A stretch of DNA of 64,000 bases from Hyphomonas chukchiensis. GTDB taxonomy: Bacteria; Pseudomonadota; Alphaproteobacteria; Caulobacterales; Hyphomonadaceae. Under the pieces are notes generated by a model. It was not told where the DNA came from. It saw nothing but the letters and a program-made list of their open reading frames with translations, and searched no databases. This document shows positions 1 through 8,039 of this stretch, piece after piece (position 1 is the first letter of the stretch; each line of letters opens with the position of its first letter). The DNA lies in NCBI RefSeq assembly GCF_000682695.1, contig NZ_AWFG01000030.1, positions 1 to 64,000 of the forward strand, read 5' to 3'. A program made the translations under genes and the position numbers.

Positions 1-1
1 G

Positions 2-499
2 TCCGATTATCCCATCTGCCTTGCTGCCTACAATAATGGCCGCCTGCATGGCGCATGGATTGATGCGACCACGCCTGACGAGATCATGGCAGGGGTCCGC
101 GCGATGCTGGCAGCGAGCTCCGAACCCGATGCCGAGGAATGGGCCATCCACGACTATGAGGGCTTTCAAGGCGCAAGCCTGTCTGAATACGCCTCGTTCG
201 AAACCGTCTGCGATCTTGCTGACTTTCTTGGCGAGCATGGCGAGATTGCCGCGAAGCTATACCGGCATTTCGGAGACGACCTTGAGCAAGCTCGTGCGGC
301 CTTCGAAGACTATGCCGGAGAATATCGCAGCGCCGCAGACTTCGCTGAGGAATTCATGCGGGAGAGCGGCACTGAAATCCCGGCGTCGCTCGACTATTAC
401 ATCGACTGGACAGCGCTCGCCCGCGACATGGCCCTCAATGGTGAGATCATGGTGTTCCAGACGGGCTTCGATGAAGTCCATGTGTTCTGGAGCCGCTGA
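2..499 (+). CDS. ardA: ArdA-like antirestriction protein, 5' end outside window
   Basis: ArdA proteins mimic the phosphate backbone of B-form DNA and block type I restriction enzymes, helping a transferred element survive entry into a new host. The reading frame is already open at base 2 and shows the family N-terminal pattern (CLAAYNNGRLHG, then WID), so the start lies just upstream and only about 5-15 residues should be missing. The visible part is strongly acidic, as expected of a DNA mimic, and carries the ArdA-like centre (AIHDYEGF) and a C-terminal half with DYYIDW. An internal ATG at base 86 would cut off the conserved N-terminus and is not the real start. The next gene begins 3 bases after the stop, suggesting one operon. 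Identity is confident; activity is not shown. Confidence 0.88.
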   Translation, partial: SDYPICLAAYNNGRLHGAWIDATTPDEIMAGVRAMLAASSEPDAEEWAIHDYEGFQGASLSEYASFETVCDLADFLGEHGEIAAKLYRHFGDDLEQARAAFEDYAGEYRSAADFAEEFMRESGTEIPASLDYYIDWTALARDMALNGEIMVFQTGFDEVHVFWSR

Positions 500-502
500 G
501 CC

Positions 503-945
503 ATGGCATTCACAGAACGTTTCTCTGACTTCGTATGCGAGGGCGATTGCATCGCTTGCGAACAAGACGGGTTCCGGATCGTCGCGCGCATTGTGCGCGA
601 CGATAGCCCGGACGCGCCAGACCTGCGCCAGGACGGATTCTGGCCATCCCTTTTAAAGGACGCGCCGGGGTTCATCGGTCCCGGAAACAATTTCCGGGAG
701 CGCTTTGCCAAGGCGCAGGCGACTGGTTCTATTGCGGCATCGTCCTCTCGGTCTCGCTGGACGGTATCATACTGGACGAACACGCCATCAGTCTATGGAG
801 CGTAGAAGCCAACTATCCGGGTTCAGATAATGGACATCTGACGGAGGCTGCAGATGAGCTTCTTCACGACGCCATCGCGATTGGTCTCCGGGCTGCGCAG
901 CGTCTTTGTGCGACTCTCTCCAAACTCGAGGCGCGAACTTGCTGA
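503..945 (+). pseudogene. Conserved mobile-element accessory protein, broken by a frameshift
   Basis: From the ATG at 503 the frame reads a protein with FSDFVCEGD, IVARIVRDD and RQDGFWPSL, a pattern I associate with small proteins of unknown function beside ardA in alphaproteobacterial plasmids and ICEs. After about base 715 (FAKAQA) that frame becomes nonsense and runs to 805. The continuation appears in frame 1 from base 721: DWFYCGIVLSV, then LWSVEANYPGSDN, then a helical tail ending at the TGA at 943-945. Joined, the product would be about 145 residues. The junction lies between roughly 660 and 720. Either a small indel has inactivated the gene or the sequence contains an error. Function is unknown. 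Confidence 0.72.
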
Positions 946-1504
946 AGCCCGGGCCCGGACTGCGAACCCGGTCGAGGACGCCCGGGACGATGCATAAGCC
1001 AGATGCAGGGACTTTCGCAGAGCCAGACGCCGCCTGAGGATTCAGTCTCCTTTTCAGGCGGATCAGAAGCCGTCCGGTGCCAGGCATCGGGCGGTTTTCG
1101 CGTATCATTCTCCCATGCTGAGGGGCTAGTGGCAGGGGGGGCTTCATGGATGAGGGCGCAAAAAAAATCGCGCGTCTTTGGGTCTCGTCTTGCATCCGGA
1201 ACTGTCTGCCAGTCCTGTTCCATCCGTTTTCGTAACCTCCCGTATCGGACCCCTTGTTCCCGTCTCTTGCCGTGTGACCTGGACGACGCCTGCCGGGCTG
1301 TGAAACCGGCACGGAGATGAATTTTCCCCGCCGCTTTGCGGCTCCTCGCGCCTCAAAATTCAGCGCCGGGCCGGTGCTCCACTGCGTTTCGCCCGCCAAA
1401 GAGAAAGGAGGCGGTTCAAACCCGTCCTGCGCCGTCCTTTCGGTCCGGCGTCGACGGGGACAAGGGGTCCCCGAGACAAGCGCAAAAACGAAAGGAATTA
1501 CACA
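946..1504 (+). other. Intergenic stretch, no supported gene
   Basis: About 560 bases of GC-rich sequence between the broken accessory gene and the DUF736 gene. Open frames exist on both strands, but none has recognisable protein character, a good ribosome site or a link to its neighbours. It presumably holds the promoter and a long 5' leader for the DUF736 gene. I see no convincing RNA gene or repeat. Confidence 0.5.
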
Positions 1505-1828
1505 ATGGCAAACGCACTCGGATATGTCTCTGAGACCAAAACCGGCTTCGAAGGCGCCCTCGCAATGATGAACCTTACAAGCCCCATCCGCATCGAGAAG
1601 AACGGTGAGAAAGCCGCAGACGGTCAGCCGGACTACCGCATCTTCGCCGGAGAAACGTCGACCGAGATCGGTGGCGGATGGATGCGCAAGGCGAAAGCAT
1701 CGGGACGCGATTATGTCTCGATCACCCTCGCAGATCCGCAGATCGGTCCGCGCAAGATCTACGCAAATCTCGCGCCGGTGAAAGGCAAGAAGGGCCGGCA
1801 CGTGATCCTCTGGAACCCTAAGGACTGA
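1505..1828 (+). CDS. DUF736 family protein
   Basis: A 107-residue cytosolic protein matching the DUF736 family over its whole length: N-terminal LGYVSETKTGFEG, a central block with NGEKAADGQPDYRIFAG and GGGWMRKAKASGRDYVSI, and LADPQIGPRKIYANL before the C-terminal VILWNP. DUF736 proteins are small single-domain proteins found almost only on alphaproteobacterial plasmids and integrative conjugative elements; their biochemical role is unknown. An AAAGGAA ribosome site lies about 8 bases before the ATG. A strong hairpin follows the stop, so it is probably transcribed as a single gene. It supports reading 1-8.9 kb as a mobile-element backbone. Confidence 0.92.
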   Translation: MANALGYVSETKTGFEGALAMMNLTSPIRIEKNGEKAADGQPDYRIFAGETSTEIGGGWMRKAKASGRDYVSITLADPQIGPRKIYANLAPVKGKKGRHVILWNPKD

Positions 1829-1836
1829 CTTGCCAA

Positions 1837-1864
1837 GGTGACGGCTCCGGACGGAGCCGTCACC
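1837..1864 (+). terminator. Strong hairpin after the DUF736 gene
   Basis: Two perfect 13-base arms (1837-1849 and 1852-1864, starting GGTGACGG) are separated by two bases, beginning 8 bases after the DUF736 stop. Only a weak T-rich tail follows (CGTCTTTC), so it is a plausible rather than classic Rho-independent terminator. Confidence 0.6.
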
Positions 1865-2187
1865 GCCATTCGTCTTTCAGGACCGTCTTGCGCGTTCTGT
1901 TTAATCGCAGGGGATCGTCACGCGAATTCCATGCCGATATGCACGCCGTCCGAAAGACGGTGTCGGATAACGCATTTTGAAATTTTCGCGCTTTGTTGGC
2001 TGCGAGCCAATGTAGGAGAAGCTTTTCAAAAATCAGGTTGCCGGGCGTGATCGTCGGCATCTGCGCGTCATTGTCCAATCCTGTACGTCCAATGGCGAAT
2101 GACCGGGGCCCATTTGCCTGTCTGCGGATTGGAAAACGTCTCGTCGTGTGATTCTCCTGGACGTTCGCTGACGCTGAGATGCCCCGA
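1865..2187 (+). other. Intergenic stretch upstream of the AbiE control region
   Basis: About 320 bases with no supported gene. Short frames on both strands look like chance. The stretch ends where the first TTGACT promoter element and palindrome of the AbiE module begin. Confidence 0.5.
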
Positions 2188-2244
2188 TTGACTTACGTCA
2201 TCCAGTCATATAGGCGTCCTAAGGACGCCTATATGACTGGATGA
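2188..2244 (+). promoter_or_regulatory. Distal AbiE promoter/operator: TTGACT box plus 47-bp palindrome
   Basis: A TTGACT -35-like hexamer (2188-2193) is followed 15 bases later by TATAGG inside an almost perfect palindrome. The arms are 23 bases each (2198-2220 and 2222-2244) with one base between them. The core is GCGTCCT-A-AGGACGC. The same core and promoter layout recur about 104-106 bases downstream. The palindrome covers the -10 region, where a repressor would block transcription. AbiEi antitoxins are known to repress their own operon by binding inverted repeats, so I read this as the first of two operator sites. That assignment is inference. Confidence 0.68.
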
Positions 2245-2291
2245 ACTGAAATTTTTTACTGCAAATCCGACTCGAGCCCGGAAGACGGCGC

Positions 2292-2350
2292 TTGACTTTA
2301 TCATGCTATCCCCTTATAAGCGTCCTAAGGACGCTTATAAGGGGATAGCA
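2292..2350 (+). promoter_or_regulatory. Proximal AbiE promoter/operator: TTGACT-N17-TATAAG plus 47-bp palindrome
   Basis: TTGACT (2292-2297), 17 bases, then TATAAG (2315-2320) form a good sigma-70 type promoter. The -10 box lies in the left arm of a palindrome with 23-base perfect arms (2304-2326 and 2328-2350) around a single A at 2327. The core GCGTCCT-A-AGGACGC matches the upstream palindrome while the outer arms differ. The right arm ends 7 bases before the abiEi start codon, so in RNA the hairpin would sit at the ribosome site and might also affect translation. The two palindrome centres (2221 and 2327) are 106 bp apart, about ten helical turns. Confidence 0.72.
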
Positions 2351-2357
2351 GGGAAAA

Positions 2358-3266
2358 ATGACCGACCAAATTCCCGGCACCTATCCGGACAAGATGACCC
2401 GGGCAGGGGCCTATCTTTCGACCCTGCTTGAAGCGACAGGTAAACCTGTTCTGACCCCGTTTGAGTTCTTTCGTCTGATCTGGCGGATGTACAGGGATTC
2501 TGCAGACGAGAAACTTTATCTGCGGCATGAAACGCCAAGCCAGGAAGACTATGCGCGGCTAAGGTCTGGATTGAAGCACGCCGGCGTGATCGGCGCAGAC
2601 AGAGACTATGGTGCGCGAATAATTCGAGTCCTGACAGTCTCGGATATGTCCGCAGAGAATATCGTCTGTCTGGTAGATCCGACCTGCTACGTCTCGCATC
2701 TTTCGGCAATGCAGCGATGGGGACTTACAGACAGAAGTCCGGATGCGCTGATACTGACAAGGCCGGATCGCAAGGCGGCGCAGGCCTGTCTTCGGACATA
2801 TATGGACAAGGTCTTGCTCGAGACCGAAGACAATCCATTCCCGCTCAGGATAATCAAACACCCGGCTCGCGTTCGGCGCCGGAAAGTCCACGTGTATGAG
2901 TCAACGAATGCAGGCGCTTATGTGAAAAACCGCAGCGACGAGGTTCGGATTTCGACCATCGGACAAACGTTTCTCGACATGCTGCAAAAGCCGGATCTTT
3001 GTGGCGGCATGTCCCACGTTCTGGACGTTTGGGAAGAGCATGCGGCAATCCACCTTGAAGACATTATTGATGCTGTGGACACAGCGACGAGCAATCTCGT
3101 GAAAAGCCGGGCCGGATACATTCTGGACGAGCGCCTGGGATTGAGACACGAAGGGATCGAGCGCTGGAAGGCATTCGGCCAGCGGGGCAGTTCCAGAAAG
3201 CTGGATCCTTCAAAAGAGTTCGCCTCGCGTTTTTCCGAAACCTGGATGATATCGCTCAATGTCTGA
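2358..3266 (+). CDS. abiEi: AbiEi-like antitoxin and transcriptional repressor of a type IV toxin-antitoxin pair
   Basis: A 302-residue protein with an N-terminal winged-helix-like part (about residues 15-90, LTPFEFFRLIWRMY) and a central AbiEi block containing YVSHLSAMQRWGLTDR (about 112-127) and the C-terminal RISTIGQTFLDMLQKPDLCGG. In studied AbiE systems the antitoxin opposes the AbiEii nucleotidyltransferase without binding it and represses the operon. The GGGAAAA ribosome site is at the edge of the second palindrome. The stop overlaps the start of the next gene by 8 bases, implying coupled translation. Such pairs block phage growth or stabilise mobile elements; on this element either role is plausible. 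The family call rests on motif pattern and partner gene. Confidence 0.82.
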   Translation: MTDQIPGTYPDKMTRAGAYLSTLLEATGKPVLTPFEFFRLIWRMYRDSADEKLYLRHETPSQEDYARLRSGLKHAGVIGADRDYGARIIRVLTVSDMSAENIVCLVDPTCYVSHLSAMQRWGLTDRSPDALILTRPDRKAAQACLRTYMDKVLLETEDNPFPLRIIKHPARVRRRKVHVYESTNAGAYVKNRSDEVRISTIGQTFLDMLQKPDLCGGMSHVLDVWEEHAAIHLEDIIDAVDTATSNLVKSRAGYILDERLGLRHEGIERWKAFGQRGSSRKLDPSKEFASRFSETWMISLNV

Positions 3267-4131
3267 TCCTGCCCTGGAACTTGATGTCGCGGGCTGGGTC
3301 GAACGCGTAAAAGCAGACCCGGTCGCTTATGCGCAGCGCCAGGCCATTGAAGTGACTCTGAACGCGATCGCCATGACGGCCGACCTCAAGCAGAAGCTGT
3401 TCCTGAAGGGCGGCGTCCTGATGGGGTTGGCATATGACAGTCCAAGGCAAACCGGGGACATAGACCTGACAACGGCGTTTGAAGTTGGCCCCGATATCGA
3501 CACAAAAATTGTGGCGCTGATGAATGCCGCCTTACCGCGCGCAGCGATAAAACTGGGTTATGTCGATCTGATCCTGAAGGTTCATTCCGTCGCGCGTCAG
3601 CCAAAAAACATCTTCGAAACCGCAAGCTTTCCAGCGCTTAAAATGAAGGTTGCCTTTGCAAAGAGAGGCACAGCGCAAGAAAAGACACTCGAAGAGGGAA
3701 AGGTGCCTGCCAAGATCGATATTGATATTTCCTTCAATGAACCGCTGAGCCAGATGCAGGTCATGGAACTGACAGGCGGCGCAGAATTGTTGGCCTATAG
3801 TCTACCTGAACTAATGGCGGAAAAGTTCAGAGAAATGCTTCAGCAGAAAGTGCGAAATCGAAACCGTCGCCAGGACGTTTACGACCTCAACAGACTGATA
3901 GAGGGGAATGAATTTTCGGAGCCTGTTCGCGCAGCAATATTGGAAGCATTTATGGAAAAGTGCCTCACGCGAGAGATTGAGCCAGATGCCCACTCCCTTG
4001 ACGATCCGGAAATCAGGAAGCGTTCCGAAACGGATTGGGACACGATGGAACTTGAGATTGGCGCACTCCCGGATTTCGAAGACTGCTATGAGTGCGTGTC
4101 AGCATTCTATCGCGCTTTGCCTTGGGATTGA
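3259..4131 (+). CDS. abiEii: AbiEii/AbiGii family nucleotidyltransferase toxin
   Basis: A 290-residue protein with the AbiEii signature near its N-terminus: KGG (50-52), a conserved Leu/Tyr region, then R-Q-T-G-DID (63-69), whose acidic residues bind metal and nucleotide in this polymerase-beta-like fold. A second block near residues 190-215 has MAEKFREML followed by RRQDVYDLNRLI, typical of the family. Related MenA/AbiEii toxins add nucleotides to tRNA acceptor ends, but the substrate here is unknown. The gene overlaps its antitoxin partner by 8 bases, the usual layout. After the stop there are about 260 bases without a gene before the convergent relaxase gene ends. Confidence 0.87.
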   Translation: MSDPALELDVAGWVERVKADPVAYAQRQAIEVTLNAIAMTADLKQKLFLKGGVLMGLAYDSPRQTGDIDLTTAFEVGPDIDTKIVALMNAALPRAAIKLGYVDLILKVHSVARQPKNIFETASFPALKMKVAFAKRGTAQEKTLEEGKVPAKIDIDISFNEPLSQMQVMELTGGAELLAYSLPELMAEKFREMLQQKVRNRNRRQDVYDLNRLIEGNEFSEPVRAAILEAFMEKCLTREIEPDAHSLDDPEIRKRSETDWDTMELEIGALPDFEDCYECVSAFYRALPWD

Positions 4132-4390
4132 CAGTTCTCGCTCGGATTAAGGTTTGAGGATGTCAGCAAGCAAACACTGACGTCAGAAAAGTTTAGAGAG
4201 TGGGTGTCACACCCCATGCACCTTCGATGCTGACAGATCGCGGGCGATCCTGTCTCAAACACCCACATTTAAAGGGAATTGCGCACGTCTGGACCGTATA
4301 CGCGAGCCGTGTTCGGCGATTACAATTTCTTGGCAGATCGGGTGGCGCGCCAATGACTAAAGGCCAATGCGCATGAGAGACGCGTACACG

Positions 4391-5488
4391 TTAGCGTTCC
4401 CGGTCGTTGTCGCGCTCGCCAGCATTCTGACGCAGGTTGACCTGCACGCCTGGCATGCTGGATGAGGCGCGCGACGCGAGCGCGATGGCCCTGATCAACT
4501 GCTGGGCTGAGGGCAGGATACGGGCTGGTGATCTTGTGCGAACCTGAGGGCCTCGTATCGGCACATGATGGGTTTGACCGCCGACTTGCGCTTGCTGCTG
4601 ACGCGCCCTGGCGACATCGAAGCCGAGCGTTCTGGCCTCTGCCTGCCATGCCTGGAACAGCGCCGCACGCTCCCGTGGGCGCTTGGCCTGGCGTGTGCGC
4701 AGCGCTGCGAGTTCCATACCCTTCGGAGTTCGATAGCCATATGTGTCGGCAGCCTGTTCGATGGCCTGCCTGCGCTTCGAGAATGCGCGCTCGATGTCGC
4801 GCGGGATGGCTTTCAGACGAAAGCCTATCCCATAGCGCTCGACGGCATGGCCGTCGCGTTCGAGCTGGTTGGCCAGGTATTCGCGGTAGACGGCGCCGGC
4901 TTGCTTCTGGGCCTTGTAGAGATCGCGGCTGACAAGACTGCCCCATGTTCCGTCGCGGCGCGGCGCAGTGTTGAAGATGAACGCGTGCGTGTGAAGCTGG
5001 GGGTCGAGATCGCGGCTTGTGTGATGGTGGAACCGGGCGATGGTCAGCCCGGCGACCGGCTCGCGGATGGCGCCGCCCTTGCCCCGGCGTGTGAACGCAT
5101 GATGGTCTTCGAGATGCGTGGTCGCGGCATGAACGGCCAGGCGGTGTGCGGCTTCGATTGTCTTGCGATCTGCTGGCGGCGAAAGCGCCCACATGACAGA
5201 GACCGACTTTGGAGCCGAGAACGTCATGTCCCAGCCGGGGGCATGGGACTTGCCGATCTGGGTGAGACGTTCGCCGGTCTTCGGGTCGATGCCGTTCAGG
5301 GCCGCTTCGAAGTCTGCCTTCGAGACGGGGCCAACAAGGGCGAGGCGTTCCGCGCCCCGCCCGTCCCATTCGCCGTCTGCTTCCGCGTCGGCCTCGCCCG
5401 TGCCGGTATAGTATTCGTCCTGGGCCATGTGCTTGAAATAGCTGACAGCGGCGCCCACCGATTTGCGGGCCGAGATGGAGGCGACCAT
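4391..5488 (-). CDS. MobF-type (TrwC/TraI-like) relaxase domain, no helicase domain
   Basis: A conjugative relaxase nicks the transfer origin and stays bound to the 5' end of the transferred strand. Residues 1-290 match the TrwC relaxase domain: an N-terminal Tyr region (Tyr17, Tyr26-Tyr27), DMTFSAPKSVS (88-98), and the metal-binding histidine cluster RFHHHTSRDLDPQLHTHAF (152-170; His154-156, His166, His168). Full MobF relaxases continue for 600 or more residues into a RecD-like helicase. This one ends after about 75 unrelated residues, total 365. I chose the ATG at 5488 because it overlaps the TGA of the coupling-protein gene (TGATG); an upstream extension in frame would lie inside that gene and is rejected. 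It is last in the minus-strand mobilisation operon. Nicking may be intact, but unwinding would need another helicase. Confidence 0.85.
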   Translation of the reverse strand: MVASISARKSVGAAVSYFKHMAQDEYYTGTGEADAEADGEWDGRGAERLALVGPVSKADFEAALNGIDPKTGERLTQIGKSHAPGWDMTFSAPKSVSVMWALSPPADRKTIEAAHRLAVHAATTHLEDHHAFTRRGKGGAIREPVAGLTIARFHHHTSRDLDPQLHTHAFIFNTAPRRDGTWGSLVSRDLYKAQKQAGAVYREYLANQLERDGHAVERYGIGFRLKAIPRDIERAFSKRRQAIEQAADTYGYRTPKGMELAALRTRQAKRPRERAALFQAWQAEARTLGFDVARARQQQAQVGGQTHHVPIRGPQVRTRSPARILPSAQQLIRAIALASRASSSMPGVQVNLRQNAGERDNDRER

Positions 5489-7308
5489 CAGTTCATGCTT
5501 CCGGGCTTCGGCTTGCGAATGCGGGCGATGTCGTCGGCTGAAAGCAGGCCTGCCTTTTGCGGCCGCTGGCTCGGTGAGGCAGGGGGCACAGGCGAAGGTT
5601 CGGGGGCCGCCGTTTTCTGGTCTGGCCGGGTCCATTCAGCTGGTACGTTGGCCGGTCGCTGAGGCGGAAGGATCGTGATCGGCAGGTCGATTTCGTGAAC
5701 GTTTTCTCCGAAGCCCAGAACCAGCATCCGGACCTTGCGACCCTTGCGGCCAAGATGAGACGAAAGCTCGCTCGGCGTCATCACCGCACGCAGCGAGTGT
5801 TCTGTCGATATGTTGAGCGAACTTTTTCCGCCAGAATGGCTTTTACTGCGTGATTCCCGTTCGATCTCCTGCATGCCGATGGCCCGGCTGATGTCCTCGG
5901 CCCCTTCACCGGGATTCATGCGGCCGATGATGTGGGTGCCGATCATCGACAGCCAGGCATTGGTCCGGTCGCGGCCATACCTGATGCGGATCTGCGATGT
6001 GTCCTGAGCAGCCAGCACCACGCACACGCCCTTTGATCGTCCAAGGTCAAGTAGGGAAGCCAGGTCATCCATCGCTTCAAGTTGCGGAAACTCGTCAAGA
6101 AAGAGCCAGATGCGGCGCTGGCTGCTTTCGCTGAATGCCGGACTGCAGACATGCGATGACAACAGGCTGACCAGCCCGCCGATCCAGGCATTGGTCAGCT
6201 GGGGGTAGCGCCCGTCGCGTTGCAGGATGACAGGATTGGTGGCGTGCGGGTCTGTCAGCCAGTTCGCCGCGCTGAACTTTTCCTGACCCTCTGCGCTCCA
6301 GGCTTCTGCCATTGCTTCCAGCACATGAATATGTGCCTTGAACGTGGTCAGGATGGACATGGCCGTCTTGCTGGCCGGATCGCCGATCATCTGCGCGGCG
6401 GCCGGATGATGGGCGAGTGCCATGCCTTTCAATTCGTCGGCACCCAGCAGAGCGCGGGCATGGAGATTGCCCCACGACCAGGTGGCGTGCATGTCATGCT
6501 GGAGGCTGACGATACAGGCAACGAGCAGCTCGCGGGCGGCCTCTGCCCACATAGGGTCGCTGCTTTTCGGGATGAACCGGGCCGCCAGCTCCCGCGCGTC
6601 CTGCTTGGTGACGCAATCGGCTGAGATATCCCAGACCGCTGATCGCTTGTCCTGCGGTGCAATCAGCGTGATCTCGCCCGGCAGGCGTTCGGTCATGTCG
6701 CCCTTGGTGTCGAGGATGAGCATCTTGTCGCCCCAGCGCATGGCTTCCAGGATCATGTGCTGGATGGTCTGGGTTTTGCCGGAGCCCACAGACCCGGATA
6801 TCAGGCAATGACGCGATTCCCGGTCCCGGCTCATGGGGAGGCCAGGTGGAAAGTCGATCCCCGCACCGGTCTGCCGGATCTCCTTTCGGCTTATCTTTCT
6901 TATCGAGCCGTATGCTTTCCTCCCGGTCAGGCTCACGGGACCGCGTACGACTTTGGGGGCAGACTTTTCCGCCATGGCAAGACCCGCAAAGCCGAGCAGG
7001 CTTAGGGCTGACAGGGCGCCGAGGCCTGCAACGCCATTGTGACGAAGATTGAACGCTTCGTACGTGCCGTAGTGCTGCATGACAGCCCGGCAGCGCGGCC
7101 AGTGGTATGATCCGGCGGGATCATGGATGATGGATGTGATCCGTGCCTTGCCGCAGCGATCCATGAAGGCCGCGTCATGGCGCGCGAACCGGCCGTCTTC
7201 GGCGATTGCGCCCGGACGTATCCAATCGAAGCCGACCTTGTAGGCGGCAGCGTCGGCAAATGCGGAGATCAAGCCGATGACGAGCAGGGTATTCTTTAGA
7301 GAGCGCAT
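5488..7308 (-). CDS. traD: TraD/VirD4-like type IV coupling protein
   Basis: A 606-residue inner-membrane ATPase that brings the relaxase-DNA complex to the type IV secretion channel. Two hydrophobic stretches (about 6-22 and 93-113) anchor the N-terminus. Walker A is GSVGSGKT (172-179) and the Walker B-like segment is IWLFLDEF (400-407). Next comes the conserved GRSKGVCVVLAAQDTSQI of the TrwB/TraD family. The start follows directly on the TAG of the ribbon-helix-helix gene and the stop overlaps the relaxase start, so the three are translated together. The C-terminal tail after about residue 540 is proline-rich and probably contacts the relaxosome. Confidence 0.9.
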   Translation of the reverse strand: MRSLKNTLLVIGLISAFADAAAYKVGFDWIRPGAIAEDGRFARHDAAFMDRCGKARITSIIHDPAGSYHWPRCRAVMQHYGTYEAFNLRHNGVAGLGALSALSLLGFAGLAMAEKSAPKVVRGPVSLTGRKAYGSIRKISRKEIRQTGAGIDFPPGLPMSRDRESRHCLISGSVGSGKTQTIQHMILEAMRWGDKMLILDTKGDMTERLPGEITLIAPQDKRSAVWDISADCVTKQDARELAARFIPKSSDPMWAEAARELLVACIVSLQHDMHATWSWGNLHARALLGADELKGMALAHHPAAAQMIGDPASKTAMSILTTFKAHIHVLEAMAEAWSAEGQEKFSAANWLTDPHATNPVILQRDGRYPQLTNAWIGGLVSLLSSHVCSPAFSESSQRRIWLFLDEFPQLEAMDDLASLLDLGRSKGVCVVLAAQDTSQIRIRYGRDRTNAWLSMIGTHIIGRMNPGEGAEDISRAIGMQEIERESRSKSHSGGKSSLNISTEHSLRAVMTPSELSSHLGRKGRKVRMLVLGFGENVHEIDLPITILPPQRPANVPAEWTRPDQKTAAPEPSPVPPASPSQRPQKAGLLSADDIARIRKPKPGSMN

Positions 7309-7629
7309 CTATGCTTCCTGACGGGTCGGCTGACCGCTGAGGGCATGGAGCAATTCGTCGAACATTGACTCCACGCGTCCGAGTGATCCGCCGTTCTGGG
7401 TGGTTGAATCGGCAACAGCCTGCAGGTCCTGGGACAGGGCAGCGAGCCTGCGCTCGATATTGAGGAGCCGTTCGGCTTGCGTGAAGGGATCGCCATCGGT
7501 CAGGCCGGACCGGATCAATTCGCGCGCAACTCCTGTCGGCGTGCCGGAGATGCGCTTGGCACGCGCGGCCAACTGATCAATGTCGGACGCGGCAAGGCGG
7601 ATGGACAGAGGCCGCGTCGGTTCAGACAT
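7309..7629 (-). CDS. Ribbon-helix-helix protein, probable relaxosome accessory factor
   Basis: A 106-residue protein. The N-terminal RPLSIRLAASDIDQLAARAKRISGTPTGVARELIRSG pattern (described here by its parts: a basic beta strand, then two helices around a turn) fits a ribbon-helix-helix DNA-binding fold. The C-terminal half, with heptad-like leucines (LLNIERRLAALSQDL), looks like a coiled coil. In conjugative systems such proteins bind the transfer origin and recruit the relaxase and coupling protein. Its position immediately before traD (TAG-ATG junction) fits that job. It overlaps the upstream HTH gene by 8 bases. The DNA target is not identified. Confidence 0.66.
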   Translation of the reverse strand: MSEPTRPLSIRLAASDIDQLAARAKRISGTPTGVARELIRSGLTDGDPFTQAERLLNIERRLAALSQDLQAVADSTTQNGGSLGRVESMFDELLHALSGQPTRQEA

Positions 7630-7888
7630 GGCGCTTGGGCGTCGTGTCGGCGTCGGACTTTTCGCATTCGGCCAGCCATTTGAGAACAGTCCGGCGCCGG
7701 TAGCGCACAGCTGAACCGAGCTTCATGTAGGGCGGTCCGCCGCCTCGGCAGCGCCAGGTCGCAAGGGTGCAGGCGGGCACGCCTGTCAATCTGGCAACCG
7801 ACGGCGTGTCGATGGCTTCATCGAGCCAGCCGGGATTGTCCTGAAGGATATCCTCGATTTCGGGAAGGGTTTGTTCGGGTCTGGACAT
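7622..7888 (-). CDS. Small helix-turn-helix protein (AlpA/excisionase-like)
   Basis: An 88-residue protein whose residues 28-75 form an HTH_17-type domain: TPSVARLTGVPACTLATWR, then GGGPPYMKLGSAVRYRRRTVLKWL. This GPPYxKLG...VRY pattern is typical of small DNA-binding proteins of excisionase or AlpA type on mobile elements. It heads the minus-strand operon with the ribbon-helix-helix, traD and relaxase genes, so it may control that operon or act in excision. About 150 bases separate it from the next minus-strand gene. Which role applies cannot be read from sequence. Confidence 0.75.
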   Translation of the reverse strand: MSRPEQTLPEIEDILQDNPGWLDEAIDTPSVARLTGVPACTLATWRCRGGGPPYMKLGSAVRYRRRTVLKWLAECEKSDADTTPKRHV

Positions 7889-8039
7889 GGGACTCTACGC
7901 CTCTCTTGATGAGTGAGTTTGAGGCCAGCACGTCGGGCGCAGGCGAAAAAGAGGAATGATTTCGTCTTATTCCATCCTCATTTGTGCATGCGCATCACTC
8001 TGTGACATGGGCAGCAATCCTGTCGCCACGCGCGCAGTG

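Noticed and set aside
788-1801. 337-codon open frame on the minus strand
   Set aside because: It runs antisense through the DUF736 gene and has no protein-like character or ribosome site; it is a by-product of GC-rich codon use.
4565-5662. 365-codon plus-strand frame opposite the relaxase gene
   Set aside because: The minus strand encodes clear relaxase and coupling-protein motifs here; the plus frame is a shadow.
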